NCBI GenBank assembly: GCA_036897445.1
Contig: JAYMTL010000026.1
Coordinates: 98,659-162,658 of the forward strand
Length of the DNA stretch: 64,000 bases
Direction of reading: 5' to 3'
Origin: Pelargonium tetragonum
Taxonomy: Eukaryota > Streptophyta > Magnoliopsida > Geraniales > Geraniaceae
Shown here: positions 12,448 to 26,242 of the stretch, in pieces
Numbering within the stretch: the stretch's first letter is position 1
Layout: each line of letters begins with the position of its first letter
Program-made: the position numbers and the translations under genes
The notes under the pieces: generated by a model
Told to the model about the DNA's origin: nothing
Seen by the model: only the letters and a program-made list of their open reading frames with translations
Databases searched by the model: none

Positions 12448-12505
12448 TATACTGGGATTCGAACCCCTGCGCGCACTTGGAAAGGGTATTCGCCTTACTA
12501 TCAAA
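12448..12505 (-). pseudogene. tRNA-like relic (lower half)
   Basis: On the minus strand, GGTTCGAATCC matches the T-loop consensus exactly. Upstream, AAGGC followed by one base and then 22 nt to the T stem gives exactly the normal spacing from the D stem to the T arm. The phrase GTAAGGCGAATACCC is typical of a tRNA D-to-anticodon junction. However, the T stem keeps only three pairs (AGGGG against CCCAG), the anticodon stem does not pair convincingly, and no acceptor stem is visible. It is a decayed tRNA copy at best; the amino acid cannot be assigned. Confidence 0.3.
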
Positions 12506-14186
12506 AAGGGAATACTTAAACTTATTTATTACTCGGCTATCAGTAAGAGAAAGGCGCAACCCGTGTATTTAAGAACTCTATCTAAGGGATTCTAAAATTT
12601 CTATGATAATTTTGGGGATTCTACTTATGTTATAATTTTTTGATGGCAGGGATCCCTTTATATACAGAATATGCTTGAGCTATTTCCAGGATAAAGGTAT
12701 TTCATTAAAAGAAAGCATATGTCAGCCTATGTAAGTTAGGTACACAACACATAATTTCGAAAACGGAAACATAAATAAATATAGGGTTAACCTTAAAATG
12801 TGTAACAGGATTTTGATACCCAGTAAAGTATAAATACTTCTAACTTAGTACTAGTAATTGAGAAATTTTAAGTAAATACACGTTGACACTTTTTTACTAT
12901 CTCCAATACTGGAGAAGTACACAATTAATTTTAGATTACTTAGATAGAATTCTAAGTCCTTGAGACTCCTGAGGAGCGCTTAATTGTCTTGTAAAAGTAT
13001 CCTATTTATTCCACAATTTAGTATAGTAAAAGTAATGATAAAGTATACTCGGTTTCTTTATTTATATATTTCTGGGCAATCTCACGTGTTATTGGGGTTG
13101 GTCTAATATACGTGATCCCTAAATTTTTTAGTAAAAGGCTCGCTAACAAGTTCAAATTTATAGATAGCTGGAAGAAAAATACAAGTATAATTTATAATTT
13201 GTTGTAGAAGAGAGAAAGTAAAATAAAGAGAGACCCATATATATATATGAAAAAATATAGGGGTTAGACTCATAGCTAATAAAGTAAAAGGGAGTATACG
13301 CACTAAAGATACTCGAACCCTTGGTCTTTTTGTTGATAAGCCATTAATTTCCTTTCTATTCCAATTTTATTAACAAAGCTCGACTCATATGAGAAAACTA
13401 TAAGAATTCCTTTCTTTTCTAATTAAGCGATTACCTTATCAATTTATTATCGAACTGTCAAAAGTAAAGGTGAGTTGTTAGTAAAGAGTTTTCCTTTCTA
13501 GATTTATTCCTATGGGAGCTTACTTAAACTCGCGTACCCAGTAACTAGCTATATAACCCCGTTTTGGGGCTAAAGTCTTTGTCGTGTTTTGACTTTATAT
13601 AATTAAAGGGTAGGTGTACTCAAGGCATGTTTAAGGAATCCCTCATCCTCCGTGTAGTCAAGTAGAGTTCTGTTTTTAGTAGACTTTTTACAAGGGTGTG
13701 TAAGAGCTTAATGGGGGTTTGCCTTAATTTGCACAAGAATTTCAGGATTCTAGGAGACCTTTTTGTTTGTTAAGGTATTTTAATTTCATTCTTTTCGAGA
13801 TCTACAAAGCAAGGGGGCTATATACACCTATATTTTAGTTAAATGACGCAGAGTTTTTAAAGGGCTCACCTTCTCTTCAATGCCCACAACAATTTTATCG
13901 GGTTTGACATGATAATAAAGATTTGTAGAAAAGCAAGTGGATAACCCCAAAAATGACTCGACCTTCCGTTCTTATCTTATAAAGGTCCCTTTTAAACTAA
14001 TTCGATATTATGGTATCAAATTTCTTCTATTATATAAATTATTTGTTACTAGGGCTTTCTAACACAGAGTTTTTGGCAGTCTTGTATAATAAAGGAGACG
14101 CTCTGGTAGATCCTTGACTGGTGCTAAAATTAAGGGTCCTATTCTTTTTAGTTTAGGAATATTAGTGACTGTAAACCTGGAGTAAT

Positions 14187-14232
14187 TAACATGAGCTGAG
14201 AGGAAACTTTTTGGTTTACACTTCTCATGTTA
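14187..14232. repeat. inverted repeat, 9-bp arms
   Basis: TAACATGAG (14187-14195) and CTCATGTTA (14224-14232) are perfect reverse complements around a 28-nt loop. A second pair, GTAAACC and GGTTTAC, partly overlaps the same interval, so two alternative folds are possible. The CTCATGTT arm resembles the arms at 9855 and 26256. Confidence 0.55.
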
Positions 14233-15659
14233 TAGCACAAGCAAGAGAAGATGCCTCCTGAAACAAAGGAAGAAGGTTGTGACTCTTTTCTTTAATTCTC
14301 TGCGCCTATAAAAAAACTTCGTTATAACGCTCTCGCCTTGTTAAGTATAGTTTATCCTAGTTCTATTCTTTTTTATGCAGTCTCAATTTAGGTAGGATAT
14401 AGGATCTTTTCTTGTGGTAGTCTTAATTATAGGCCTTAATCCTTAATCTGAGTCTTTCCCTTGTGAGAGGCACTTTTTATCATATACTTCTACTCCTATT
14501 TTTAACACTATTACCTGTGAGGGGGCATAAACTCTTTTTAGCTTTTTCCGCGTTTTTAAACAAGCTAGATATCAGGAAAACTCTCCTACTATAGCAAGAA
14601 GTCTAGAATACTTTAGTAACTAAAAAGTTTTTGTTTGCTAGCTCTAAAAAACAGATCCCTGTATTAAGTGGGGATATTTTACTGAGGTTGAAACAAACCC
14701 TTTGTATCAAAAAGAGAGCTTCATTACAGGCTTGGAGGGAATTCTTATTTGCTTTTGTACCTTTCTAAGTCTTCGTACTACTCTTCTTCTTAGTCTTAAC
14801 AGCTAGAGCTATCACTTTCCTTGTAAGGAGTAGTTGGAGTCTTTAAGAGCTTGCGTCTTCTTCAGGGAAATACTTGTACTTTTGTATCTATTAGTCTTTT
14901 TCTTATATTATACTTTTTCATCCCAAGGGATCACTTTATATAATAAGTTCCTTAGCAGTATAGAATTTTCTTTACACAATATATCTAGTTTCTAGTTTAT
15001 TCCGAAATGGATACTTTAAGGAAGGTTTAAGGGGTTAGCTTAGCTAGAATTAGCAGTCAATTTTATAACTAAGTAAACCTGGCTGCATTGTTAGTTTCAT
15101 TTATTTAAAAGGAGTTCTTAGGGATTTTTTTTACCTAAGGAGATATTTCTTAGACTTAGATTAGTCGGCGGGATTAGAACTCTTGTCTTTTACTAGCTAG
15201 TAGTTACGTAATAAATTTGTACACAGTTTTTTGTAAAAGAGTCTCCTGGGAGCAATTCAAAAAAAAAATCGAAGAAGCTCTTTTGAGGACGGCCTTTTTT
15301 GAGGTTTGTATTTATAGGAATAGTAAGGTGGTTTGGTTTTTTATAATCTTGGAGCAAAGGAAAGTTTCTAGTCTTTATTATAAAGTCTTAGCCATACTAT
15401 CTTTGTCGAGGTAGAAGAAGTTGCGTTAGAGTCCTTTTAACGGATTTCTTACAGGTTTTAGTGAGCAAGGTGTTATAAACTAAGTCAGGACTCCTTGGAG
15501 AAGCCGGGCTTTTTAAAGGAGTTGGTGGCAATTAAAAACCTGGTGTAAAATCTGAAGTGATTCCGGGCCTTAAAGAATTCTAATTAAACAGGCTAAACTC
15601 ATGAACTTAGGGCTTTCCTGTTCTCAGTTAATTAAAGGTAAACTCATTAACAGAAAGCT

Positions 15660-15725
15660 CTTCTTATCTTCGGCTTGTTTTAGTGCCTGGGACTAAGGAA
15701 TAAAGATTACCCCGGCTTCTTCTTC
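15660..15725 (+). repeat. possible diverged repeat, copy 1 (pair with 37380)
   Basis: CTTGTTTTAGTGCCTGGG followed about 20 nt later by AAAGATTACCCCGGCTTCTT resembles 37386-37435 (CTTGCTTTAGTGCCTGGG, then GAAGATTCAGTGGGGCTTCT). The order and spacing agree. The longest exact block is only about 13 nt, which is close to chance for a window this size. Confidence 0.3.
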
Positions 15726-18700
15726 CTCAAGGAAGGAGAAATTGGCTTTTATTCTATATAAAAATCTCGAGACGATGGTAGGATACTGCTAACTTATAAA
15801 ATAGATTAAACTCCTCTAAGAAGCTTGGAATTCATATGGCATTGTATGCTTCTTAGAAGTCCTAAGCTAAGAAGTATATAAGAAGTTTAAGGGGAGAATT
15901 CCTTTTAACAAGAACCCACGAAAAGCTTTTTTACAATATTGAAGAAGCTCCCTCGACCAGGGCAAACTCTGTCTAACTTATTCATAAAGTCAAAACTATT
16001 TCAATAGGAAGTCCCCTCTTAGTTTGGACCCCTATACCGAGTCCTTATTCAAAGCTGACAAAGCGTGCTGTTAAGCAGGTATTTGAAATTACTAAGTCAT
16101 AAAAGGAAACCTTTATTGCTCTATAAATGAAGGTAGAAATCCACGCAGTATAAGGAAATCCTTTTTATATTAGGTATTCCTCTATTAAAAGGGAAAACCT
16201 CGAATATTTGCCTAAGGAAGGGTGGATCCCTCTTTGTTTTATCTATACTTTTTATGTTGCTTGAGAGGAGTTCCTTTTTAAATCCTCGTACTGACACGGG
16301 TGCGTCCTTAAAGTGTCACTACTCTTTATTCTAACAGGAATTCTGATCCATCATACTTGATTTTTAAAGCTACTCTTAGGCCGGAGCCTACTTTTCTTTA
16401 GAAAGCTGGCTATAACGTATAGCACCGAAGAGCCTTAGGTTTAGAGGAATGTCGTACTTCTGCAATCTGTGAATATACTCGAAAGGGGTCTCTTACGACT
16501 TACCTTTTTTATGAGTATACTTTAAAAGGCCCCGCTTAAATTTCATTTGCTTTTTTGCAATTCCACGAAAACGAAAAGGGGTTTCTTTTCTTTTTGCCTT
16601 ATAAAAAGAATGCGGCGGGTCCCTCTTTTTCAGGAAATTTTATGCCCTAACCCCAGTCTTGACATTTTTAGTGTATTTATACCCTGAAGCCTTTTAGTTT
16701 GCAGTCCTTTCAAGAACTTTTCAGAAAAGACTTTTGAAGCGCAGCTAGTTTTTAGCTTAGATATTATAGCTTGTTGTTAGATTTTGCTACCAAGAGCAGC
16801 TTTTTTACATTTCATTCTTGTCTATTATACTAGCCCCTAGAATTACTCTCACTTTTAAGGAAATTGGGTCTACCCAAAGTTCATACATGAATGAATTGGC
16901 GAAGATCAAGTATTCTCATAAGTATAAAACGGGAAGTGTTGCATCAAGAGCTTTTTATTTAAGAGGAAGCTGCTCCTGATAATAAAGGGTTTCCCTCAAT
17001 CTAGTAGACCCCCTCCTCGACGAATCCTAGTTGTAAATCTGCAGTAAGGAGATGCTTAATCCGGCGACTGCATATTAGTTAAAGGCGGACCCCGATCGGT
17101 GTAAATACTTGCAAATTTCTAATTCTCTGAGACTCCTTCACAGTTAAAATTTATAAATGTACCTCGTACTGGCTACGCAAACGAGATCCCCTTGATTTCC
17201 TAAATTTAGTGACAACGCTCTGATACTACGGAACCCTTGACGTTATACTATTATACTTCCTATTAGGTTTTTGTTCATGTTAACACCTCTTTTGTAGGAT
17301 CGGACTCGGGATGCTTTGCTGATTTGTTACGGATGATGGGGTTAACCGAGGTTTTGTGTCATTAAAACTTTTTATTAAGAAATTCGTACAAAAGTGAAAT
17401 AGGCCAGCCCCTATAGAATAGAGCTTATAGGAATAATATGAGGGGAGGATACTTAGTATAGTTTTTTTTTTACAAGAGAAAACTCAAGGTAATTTGCCAG
17501 GGAGTTCTTTACAAAGTTTTGTAGTATCAGATATTTCAATTTTGAAGGAAAGGATAAGGTAAATTCGAGAAGTGTAGTACCATGTATCGAAGTAATAGTG
17601 TATAGAGGTTTTTCCCGGATAAGAGCTTCTTTAAGAGGTTATAGCTATATTTAGCATCTGATTAAGAAAAACTTCTCCTCAATAAAGGGACTTAGTACAG
17701 CAGAAATTTAGTATTAATTAAGCAAAGTCTTAGCTTTTCCGTCTCAATCAAGTTGGCAGATTTTATAAGGGAAAGCTTACGGGACCTAGGAAGTTAATAG
17801 CAAAGCCGCTCAAGATTCTATGTAAAGGTATTTTAACAAAGTCAATTCCGGGTATATTGCCTACTTTTATCAAGTTATTCCAAGCACATCCATTTCTAGG
17901 ATATACCGATAAGCTTTTTAGATGAAGGACTTACCGCCCCTCTGGAATACTATACTAAGCTTGGAGAGAAATACTGGATTTTTCTTTTTAATTTTAAACG
18001 GGCCCTAGTTTAACAAAGGAAACAAAGACCATTCTATGGATATCCTTGTTTTGAACGGGGCCCTACAAGTTAACGATTTTACGTTCTAACTACTGGGGTT
18101 TATCAAGGGTTTAGCTAGCCAAGTTGGGGTATAATCAAGATTTCCTATGTTTTTTCCTTATTTAAATTCCCCTTCTTGTAACCCCTTAGAATTGTTTCTT
18201 TTGCTCATATTGAAAATAGTGCCTACTAACCTAGGTCCTATAGTTTAAGGATTCTTGAATGTGTAATCTCTATAAATTTACTTAGATGCGTAGCTCTTAC
18301 TAGTTACCTAACTACGGAACCTCTTACATTCCGGGTTTATTAGTCAAATCTGGTATAAGAATCCAGATATCCTACCATAACACAGAGAGCACTTGAGAAC
18401 TTTTCTTAGTATCTCTTTAGAAAGAAGGTAATTTAAAGATTAACTTTTCGGGACCCTCGTAAAGAGTGAGGTCTATAGTTATAAAAAGTTTTTTTAGTTT
18501 TTCAGGATTTTTTGACAAGTAACGCAGGACTAGACTAAAGAATTAAAGTAATAAGTAATAGGTGTTTTGACAAAAAGAGGGTGCGGTCAGTGAGTGTCCG
18601 TAAAAGGAACCCTTAGTTTACAAAGGATGAGTCCTAAAGAAACCGGAATAGGTTAAGTTTTAAGTAAAATAAACTTTGTATAATCTGAAGCAAGAAAGGG

Positions 18701-21700
18701 TGGCGGGACAGGGGTTAAAGCTCGCGTAAAAGGCCTTGTAAGGGTTTTTTATAACAAAAGCAGTTCTTTCTATTTGGATTTACTGTTGTTAACAATTCAA
18801 AAGCGAAGGGTTTAGTACTCAAATCCGGACTCTTTTCGGTTTTTAAGATACAGGGAGGTTGTTAGACTTTTTACAGGTGCCTCAATAGGTGATACTCATA
18901 TCGATATTTCAATTTAGTATCGGTTTACTTTTTCAGGAAGGGTTTCTTAAAATCTTAATAAAGTAGCAAGGAAATTCGTATAGACTTTAGAATGAAAGCT
19001 TCTTGCCTTAAGGCTTATGTTTATCTAAGCACCTGCAAAGACAAAGAGCAGTCCTCTCTGGTAATCTTTCTTAAAGGTAATAACAGGCCTGCTAAAGGGG
19101 CACCAGGAGTCTTTATATAAAGTTTTTGAGTTTTTGAATAAAAGAAGAATTCTTTCGCTGTTCTTTACTCGCTAAAAAGGAGTTTGGTTTTATCTGAACT
19201 GACAGGAAGAGTCTTTTCGCTTGGAGTAGACGAAGCAGGTCTTTTTAAATAAGTAAAAAGGGTTTATTACCAGTATTGTGATTTGGGTTGGAAGCCTAAA
19301 ACTAGTATTCATACTGCAAAAAGGACCTTAAAGTAACACTTTAAGTACCCGAAATTTCATTTTGGCTAGGCTCGCGTATTCCTGATTAAGGTTTCGGAGA
19401 TGCTTTTTTATTTTAGAAACTTTCTTGAACTTGAGGAGCCAAAAACTTTGTAAAGTAAACGAAACTTTACTGAACTGAAGGTATATACGTTAAAAAGAAA
19501 ACCTATTAAATTAGTTAATTTAAAAGAATCCGTAGATAAAGGGAAGAATTTCTTCTCTTAGCAGGTACCCTTTTTTAGAGTTTGCGAGTTAGTATAGTAC
19601 GTATGTTGTAAACAAATCAACATCCAATAGAAAGACGCGTTTTTAGTGATAAAGTAGTCTAGCTAGTGATCCTAGTTAGTTGAAACAAGGTATTATAGCA
19701 AGCTTAAGATTAACTGTTCAAAAGCTTTTTTATACCGGGAATGTCAAACTTCAGCATTTTCAAAGGAAGCATGTATACAATGGCAAAGGATCTAGGGTAA
19801 GTTTTCAGGCTGCTCTTTTAAGGATTCGTCGAAATGTTTTCTAAAGCAAGACCCTATACCTAACTATATAAACAACTACTTTTCTATGGCCCTTTCTAAT
19901 ATTCTTGAATTTTTTTAATATTGTACTGGTATGGGTACAAAAAGTCAAACCTTTTTTAAGTCCCTATCCTTATGATAGATAAGTTAAATACTATGTTTTC
20001 CATTTGCTTACATCCGATCCTACTAATTATAGACTAAAGAACCACGGAATTCTATTCAAGATTTAGATAAGGATTACATCTCTTATTCATAATAGTCCTA
20101 CCTGTCTCAAAGGCAAGGTTTCTAGAGCATCTCGTACTAAATTTCTAGATCGTGACGGGGTGGAGAAAGTTTTTTTGTTTGTAGAGTTAGCAAATCAAAA
20201 AGTGCTTAATATTGACTGAGTGTAGTAGCTGCAAAAGGAGAATCAGAATCACTTAGATAAGCAAATGTTTGACTCTTACTCTTGAAATTGAAAACGAGTT
20301 TCTTGAGTCCGCGGAAGATCTATCAATCTAGTGGTCTTGTATTAGAATTCCTTTATAGCAGTGCTCTAAAATTCACTCCATTCCTCATAAGTAGCTTAGT
20401 GCAACAAGTTCTCTTAATAGTCATCAGCTACAAAAGATTGTTCCTCAGAATCACATAAGAGTACTTACTTCCTAATGAATAACAGATGCTTTTCAGAATA
20501 ATAGGTATCACATCATGTAGTCAGCACGATGTAAGCGGCCTTGCCAATGGCTTCTTTTTTTATTCAATATAACGAATGTGTAACATGAAACAATAGTGCT
20601 ACGCTCTAAGAAGGGGATAACTATTATAGGTTTCAGTCTAATTACTAACCTATTTAAAAAGGGTTCTGGCGCTCAAGATAGGACATTTCCCGATATACTT
20701 AGAAGCTCCTTTAATTAATAGGGGTTACGTGTCTATGTCTATATTGATTGTAGATTTAGAAGAACAAGAACTCAAGCATAGACTTTGTTATGCCGGGCAA
20801 ATAGCTAATGGCTAAGAAAAAGTTTAGTTAGAATACTTTTCTGCTTTATGAACAAAGGAACGGCCGGGTCCCGTATTTCTATTTTAAACGAGCTCTCATT
20901 TCAAAAGTAAAAGAACAACTGCTTAGTTGGAAAACCCCCTAAATTTCATAAGAATTTCCTACGAGAAAATGCGGCTGGGTATTCATTCAAATTTAAATAC
21001 TAGTATAAAAACTTGCTGGAAAGACCCTGTTAGCATACTCGAAGCTGAATCAAAGGAAAAAAGTACTCATAAGTATCGCTATTAAACAAGAAAGAAAGTC
21101 TGGTCAGAACCCGCACAGCTAGGCCATAAAAAGAATTGAAAATTATAAATAGCAGTATTCTATACTAAAGGCACACCCTCAACTACAAGGGAGTTTTTTA
21201 TTTGTTATTCTAGATTTTTTGTTTGGTATTAGATACACTGAATTAAAAATTTTAGTAACGGGAATTTCATTCAGAATTAGGAAAAAGGGTTCTTAGAAAT
21301 AACTATATATAGGGTTTATAGATACGAGACGAGGAAAGGGCAGGTATAACCTGGAGAAGGAATCTGTGCAGATACATTGGGGGTACGCCTCCCTGCAGCG
21401 AGTAATTTACTATTCATTTTAATTCATGCTTCCTTTTTAATTTAAGATAGAGCCCTTGTGATAGATATATCCGGAGTTTTTTGCTAGGGCGGGGTTTCTT
21501 TAAAGGCAGGTTCCCTTTAGTTGTATTACAATTTTAAGAATATACCTAAATAGAGACTCCTTTCTAGCTTTAACGGAAATTGGTATCCATATGGGAAATT
21601 TTTAAGCTATTAAAGTCTATTTCTGAAGATTAGGGGAATCCCTGAATACCCGCCTAAGCTAAGTCTGACTAAGAAGAATTCCTTAAAAGGAAAGTTTCAT

Positions 21701-22219
21701 TTCGAGTCAGTACAAACTTATTTTGTAACGGATACTTAGTGTATTTCCAAAGAATAGCCGTGTATTCCTCATTCCCAAAACCTGAGGCGGGTATCTTTTC
21801 TTATTTCTTAAAGGGGCTTTGAATTATCCTTTACTTAAACAAATTGAGTTTTAAATCTACGCTCTATGGAAGAGAAGTCTTATACCTAGAACTATTCTCT
21901 ACCTTACAGACTTATAGAATAGCAAACCCCTGAGTTCTGCTCTGGGCATTCTTAAGATTTAGTTAAGCAAGGCATATAGCCCATTCGAAAAATTGTAAGA
22001 CTTTTAGAAGCCTAGAACGCGAGATAATACCCCTTGATGTAGCTTCCTTTAATACCAGTAAACTCTTTTTCAAACCACGAGTTTCTCATATACATAGGAT
22101 CTCTTTTTTGAACCTACGCCGTCCAAAAAGTCCTAGTCTGTGCTATCGAATTGTTTAGATCTTCGAAGAGCCCTTTAAAACCGGGCGGTAGTATTTATAA
22201 ATATAACAAAAAGGTTAGT

Positions 22220-22247
22220 AAAAAGCGTCCTGCAAGAAACGCTTTTT
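22220..22247 (+). terminator. hairpin with T tract
   Basis: AAAAAGCGT (22220-22228) pairs perfectly with ACGCTTTTT (22239-22247) across a 10-nt loop. The stem ends in five T, so it resembles an intrinsic terminator, but no gene lies upstream on either strand. It may be simply another dispersed palindrome. Confidence 0.4.
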
Positions 22248-22391
22248 GATTCTAGGGGGCGTGTGTGTTATAATCGACCCTCGTCTTTACTAGATCCACG
22301 TTTGTACAAAGAGTAAATAAAGGATTATAAAAAAGCACTGTTCATTGCAAGTTAAAGTGTAAGTTCGTAAACTTCCTAAATCTGATTTACA

Positions 22392-22694
22392 TTATGAATA
22401 TGGAATACCCCATTGTGCCCGCTTTTTTCCAAGCTCTTTCTGCTTAAATTTCTTTTTAGGTAAACTTAAACTGCTTATGATTTCATTATACAAAACCAGA
22501 TTTTCCTTTGCTTTATAATTAATACTACTGACAGGGGTTCTCCCGAAAAGTCTTTTCTTATAGATATTTTTATAGTAGAGGAGCTCCCGTACGGACTTGA
22601 AGCTGGTTGTTAGCTTTTTAATGCCCTTGACATAGTAAATAAATGAAATAATAAAAGGGGCTTTTAAAGGTAATATAATTTGTAAATCTTTCAT
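22392..22694 (-). CDS. unrecognised 100-codon open frame, doubtful
   Basis: This ATG-started frame encodes a basic, lysine-rich product with a hydrophobic N-terminal third (LPLKAPFIISFIYYVKGIKK) and a lysine cluster near residues 80-93 (PKKKFKQKELGKKRAQ). There is no recognisable domain and no ribosome-binding site. One or a few frames of this length are expected by chance in 64 kb at this composition, so it may well be non-coding. The nearest marked structure is the hairpin ending at 22247, which would lie downstream of its stop. Confidence 0.15.
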   Translation of the reverse strand: MKDLQIILPLKAPFIISFIYYVKGIKKLTTSFKSVRELLYYKNIYKKRLFGRTPVSSINYKAKENLVLYNEIISSLSLPKKKFKQKELGKKRAQWGIPYS

Positions 22695-25600
22695 CGAGGA
22701 TAGAACCGCTTAAGTGGAAATTCTAGACTCTATACGGAATCACGTTATTAAAACTAAAAAAGAATGAGAAAGCTCGTTGGTAGTTTGTGAAAAGTCCCTA
22801 TGAGGCGAAGAAAGGGTGAAATCTTATAGACCTTTGGAAGCCTTTCCCGTATCAAATCAGTAATTATTGAAAGCTGTAGTGGTACTTAAAAAAGGATCAA
22901 GAATAAAAGAAAAGAAAGGATTCGCATGCTATTTTAGTTAGAAGAGCAGCATAAGCAAAATATCTAAATTGGGTCGCAGATTAGACTTTCTTTTAATACA
23001 CACGTTGAGTTATCCATTGGAGGTAATGAAATTAATTAATCTGACTTTAGTTCTAAGTCGTAAATGTACAAAAGGTAACGGCTCGCTCTCAACTTTATAT
23101 AGGTAACTGTGAAACTTAGTCAGTAACGAGGGATGGTTGTAAGACCGGAGAAGATACCTTACGTTTCCGAGGGTGATATAAGGTTAAAGCAGGTTTCTGA
23201 TCTGTATAGCTTTTTGCCCTTCGTCTAATCTAATACTACACTAAAGCGAGTAGCCTTCGTATTGCCCTAACAGTTTCTTCTTTTACTATTCCAGCTACAG
23301 GCCCCGTAAATTAAGTAAGAAAAAACTTCTAAATCATAACCACAAGGGTCGTTGCCTATTCCTAACAAGGACAGAATGACTACTAATACCTAACCCCGAG
23401 CACAAGAAAAACAAGGGATTTTTTTGGGGCAATAAAAAAGAAGCAAACTGACGTAAAGCACCTCCTAAAACTTATTTTATCATTTTAGAACCAGGTGTTC
23501 TCTTTAATTATAATTAGAAAGTTAGCTTTGATTTGTCTTAATGCTCTCAGAGTTACCATTCCAAGACTCTAAACAGGAGTCAATTCTTTAGCCCACAAAG
23601 TAGAGAAACCCAAAATGAAGTGTTTAAAACCTCAAATAGAGTCTATTAATATGGTAATATGGTGCCAGCTCTGGTATATAACTATAGAATTACCTGACTA
23701 AAGGAAACTCGAGTATTAGAAGGGGTCCTCGATATATAAGTAAACCCGTTTTGTAGGAATCCGCGTTTTGTGCTCTAAAACATTGAATTAGAAAGATTTT
23801 TCACCAATAAGATCTAAGAATTCGAGGTGTAAAGTACTTCGGCGCGGAACCTTTTTGGTTAAAGCAAACTATATCTCCGCTTTCTATCGTTAGATTAACT
23901 TTATTTCCGAACCAACATATACTAGAGGCATACCAAGATACCGGGATTCTCTATCAAAACTGGATTAAAGTTTAAAATTTTAGGGATCTCTCTACCTAGA
24001 CCTAGCAAAGATTTTAACACCTCTTTACGAAAAAATGGAAGAATACCGCACAAAGCAAGCAGATAGACCCCGTTGATATAAGAAAAAAAGGAACCCCTAT
24101 AATTATTTGAAATTTTGGCTTATTTATATTTATAGAGATAGAGTTTTTAGTTTATCCCACTTTCATATGAAACTTTATTGCCTTAGACATATAAGGGACC
24201 AAAAATCTTTCACTTTGAGCTAGTGTTTCTCAGTTACTTTAGTTACATACTTTTACCCAAGTCCGTACCTTTTAACAAGGACCCAGTAATATAGCGCCGG
24301 ATCCCTTTTCCCTCCTCTTAGTTTTTACGGTTACAGATCTAGTACATCTGATTGTTCTATATACAAGCCGGTTATTCCTACAAATTATGGGTTCCCTCCG
24401 GGCCTAAATGAATTCGTAATTAGAGTCTTTTGTATTATTAGTTATTTAATCAAAAAAAAGAGTATAAGACATCTCAGGAAAGCCCTTGTGGGACACTTAT
24501 GGAAAAAGGAAGCACAAAAAAGACTTAATAAAAAACTTAAGTCAAACTAAAAAAATGTAGAAGCAGTCCTAAAATGTGTTATAGGTCACGAAAACTTCCA
24601 ATAGGTTTAGCCTAAAAAAAGCTTGGCAATTGACCGGATAAGGAAGAAAAGTTACGTATTTATAGACATATTTAGAATAGCCAGGCTTGTTACAAAAGGT
24701 TTTCTCTTTAAAGTAATACGCATTTCCGAAACAAGTAAAACCAGGAAGATTTTTGAGAGTAGATAAAGAGTTTTTTATTCATTCGTACTATTGGAAAGCC
24801 GGAGCCTCTTTTTTATACAATAATAAGGGACGGTAGATAATTTATGCCGTAATTGTAAACAAGGAGAAAAGGTATGACTTACGCGGAGGGCCCTTAATAA
24901 TATAGAATTCTACTGAATTACATCTATATTCTTCCCCTTTTGTAACAGACTTTTCTTTATAAAAACTTACTGGATTTGGAATTTCTGACAGGAAGATCTT
25001 GCTATTGCTTTTGTAACTCACTCAGGTTTTACTACTATTTAATCTAACGAAATTTTAAGGGGCTTTTTAATTAAGACTCAAAAGTCAAAAACCTAGAAGA
25101 CTCCGCGTGGTTAGCTTGTACATAACATTGCCCGGAGAGACTTATAAAAAAGGATCCCATAAGGTGTTAAAAAGACCCGATAAGGCAACTTAATAAGCTC
25201 CAGCTAGTAAGCTAAGGAAAGGACTTTCAACAAATTGAGGGGTGGTGTAAAGGAATTCCGTTTTTGGTAACTTTTAGTAAAAATTAAGTATATTCTTGGT
25301 ATCTATCTCTTACTTATCCAGCATAGGAAATCCTAACTATTAAGAAAATCCCTCCGGTATCCCCCCTTTCTTATTGCAAATACCTCAAGGTTTGATTTCC
25401 CATTTCTCGATTTGTAAGTTTAACTGCCGTAGGGTGCTCCCCAGTTATATAGTAAGAGTTTATCTACGAAACCTTTAGAAAACCCTATGTTCTCCCTTAT
25501 GCTCTCTAGTAAAAAGACACCCACAACTAGGCTGAGCTTTAAGCCTCTATACCATTAGAAAAACCCAGACTTGCGTTAAAAAGTGCATCCGTTACGTAAG

Positions 25601-26242
25601 TAAGTTCTTTAATAGGCAACTTTTATTGCCTGAACTCGGATTTTTTTTGAGTGGAATCTTTCGGGCTTTATGCATTTCCTTCGTAGAGTTATATCTTTCT
25701 TAACCAAAGTAAAGAGCTATTCTTAGTAGTGTAGTATAAGAACTCTTCCTTTTTTTATCTAAAAAACTTTTTATTCTTATTCCAAATTTACAAAATAAAG
25801 ATACTCTGGATAGGATCCTCTCAGAAATGCAGGATTCAACCGTGCAAATTATTGGACAAAAGGCTCTGTTTCGTAATATCCTATCGATTTTTATGAACTA
25901 TAACATTCCATATTACGGAGCTACAGTAAGTAAATATTAGAAAAATTGAGACAAATCAGCCTTGATTATTAGACTTTTCTTTAGTTATATAGCCTTATTA
26001 TAGCTCAGCACGAAGTTAACCACTTTGATTTTACTAGGTATACAATCCTTATTTATTTCTTATTGCATTCAACCAAATCCCGTTATTTTCCTTAACCAGA
26101 GAGTTCAAGGATTACCTAAAAAATGACTACGATTTCACGGGATCCACTCTATATTAATTATGTATTACAACGATAGACAACAAGGGGCCCATCACTCCAG
26201 GTTGCCTAAATCTCTCTGTCTTTATAGGTGATTAAAAAAGTT

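Larger units (their letters stand above)
12506..22219. other. non-coding desert, segment 3
   Basis: No recognisable gene. It holds a short (AT)n run at 13238-13249 and a run of ten T at 17462-17471, which is about the longest homopolymer in the window. It also has many GGATCC, GGGCCC and GAATTC sites (for example 12649, 16224, 18000 and 18058). Frames of about 65 codons at 13103-13303 (minus) and 15217-15414 (plus) have chance length and no motif. Confidence 0.6.

Noticed and set aside
12804-12821. AACAGGATT then GATACCC, resembling the small-subunit rRNA phrase AACAGGATTAGATACCC
   Set aside because: An extra TT breaks the phrase, and neither the upstream nor the downstream SSU context (GGTAGTCCACGC) is present. 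Likely coincidence.
13295-13345. Minus-strand tRNA-like GGGTTCGAGTATC
   Set aside because: T stem keeps only three pairs, spacing to any D stem is wrong, and no acceptor stem is found.
15160-15195. Minus-strand GAGTTCTAATCCCGCC, reminiscent of a T arm
   Set aside because: Stem pairs fail and no other tRNA part is in place.
21018-21030. GGAAAGACCCTGT, like the LSU rRNA phrase near the 2060 region
   Set aside because: Only 13 nt, with no conserved flanks on either side. One such match is acceptable by chance when many phrases are tried.
23661-23672. GGTGCCAGCT, like the SSU 530 loop start
   Set aside because: The essential continuation AGCCGCGGTAA is absent.
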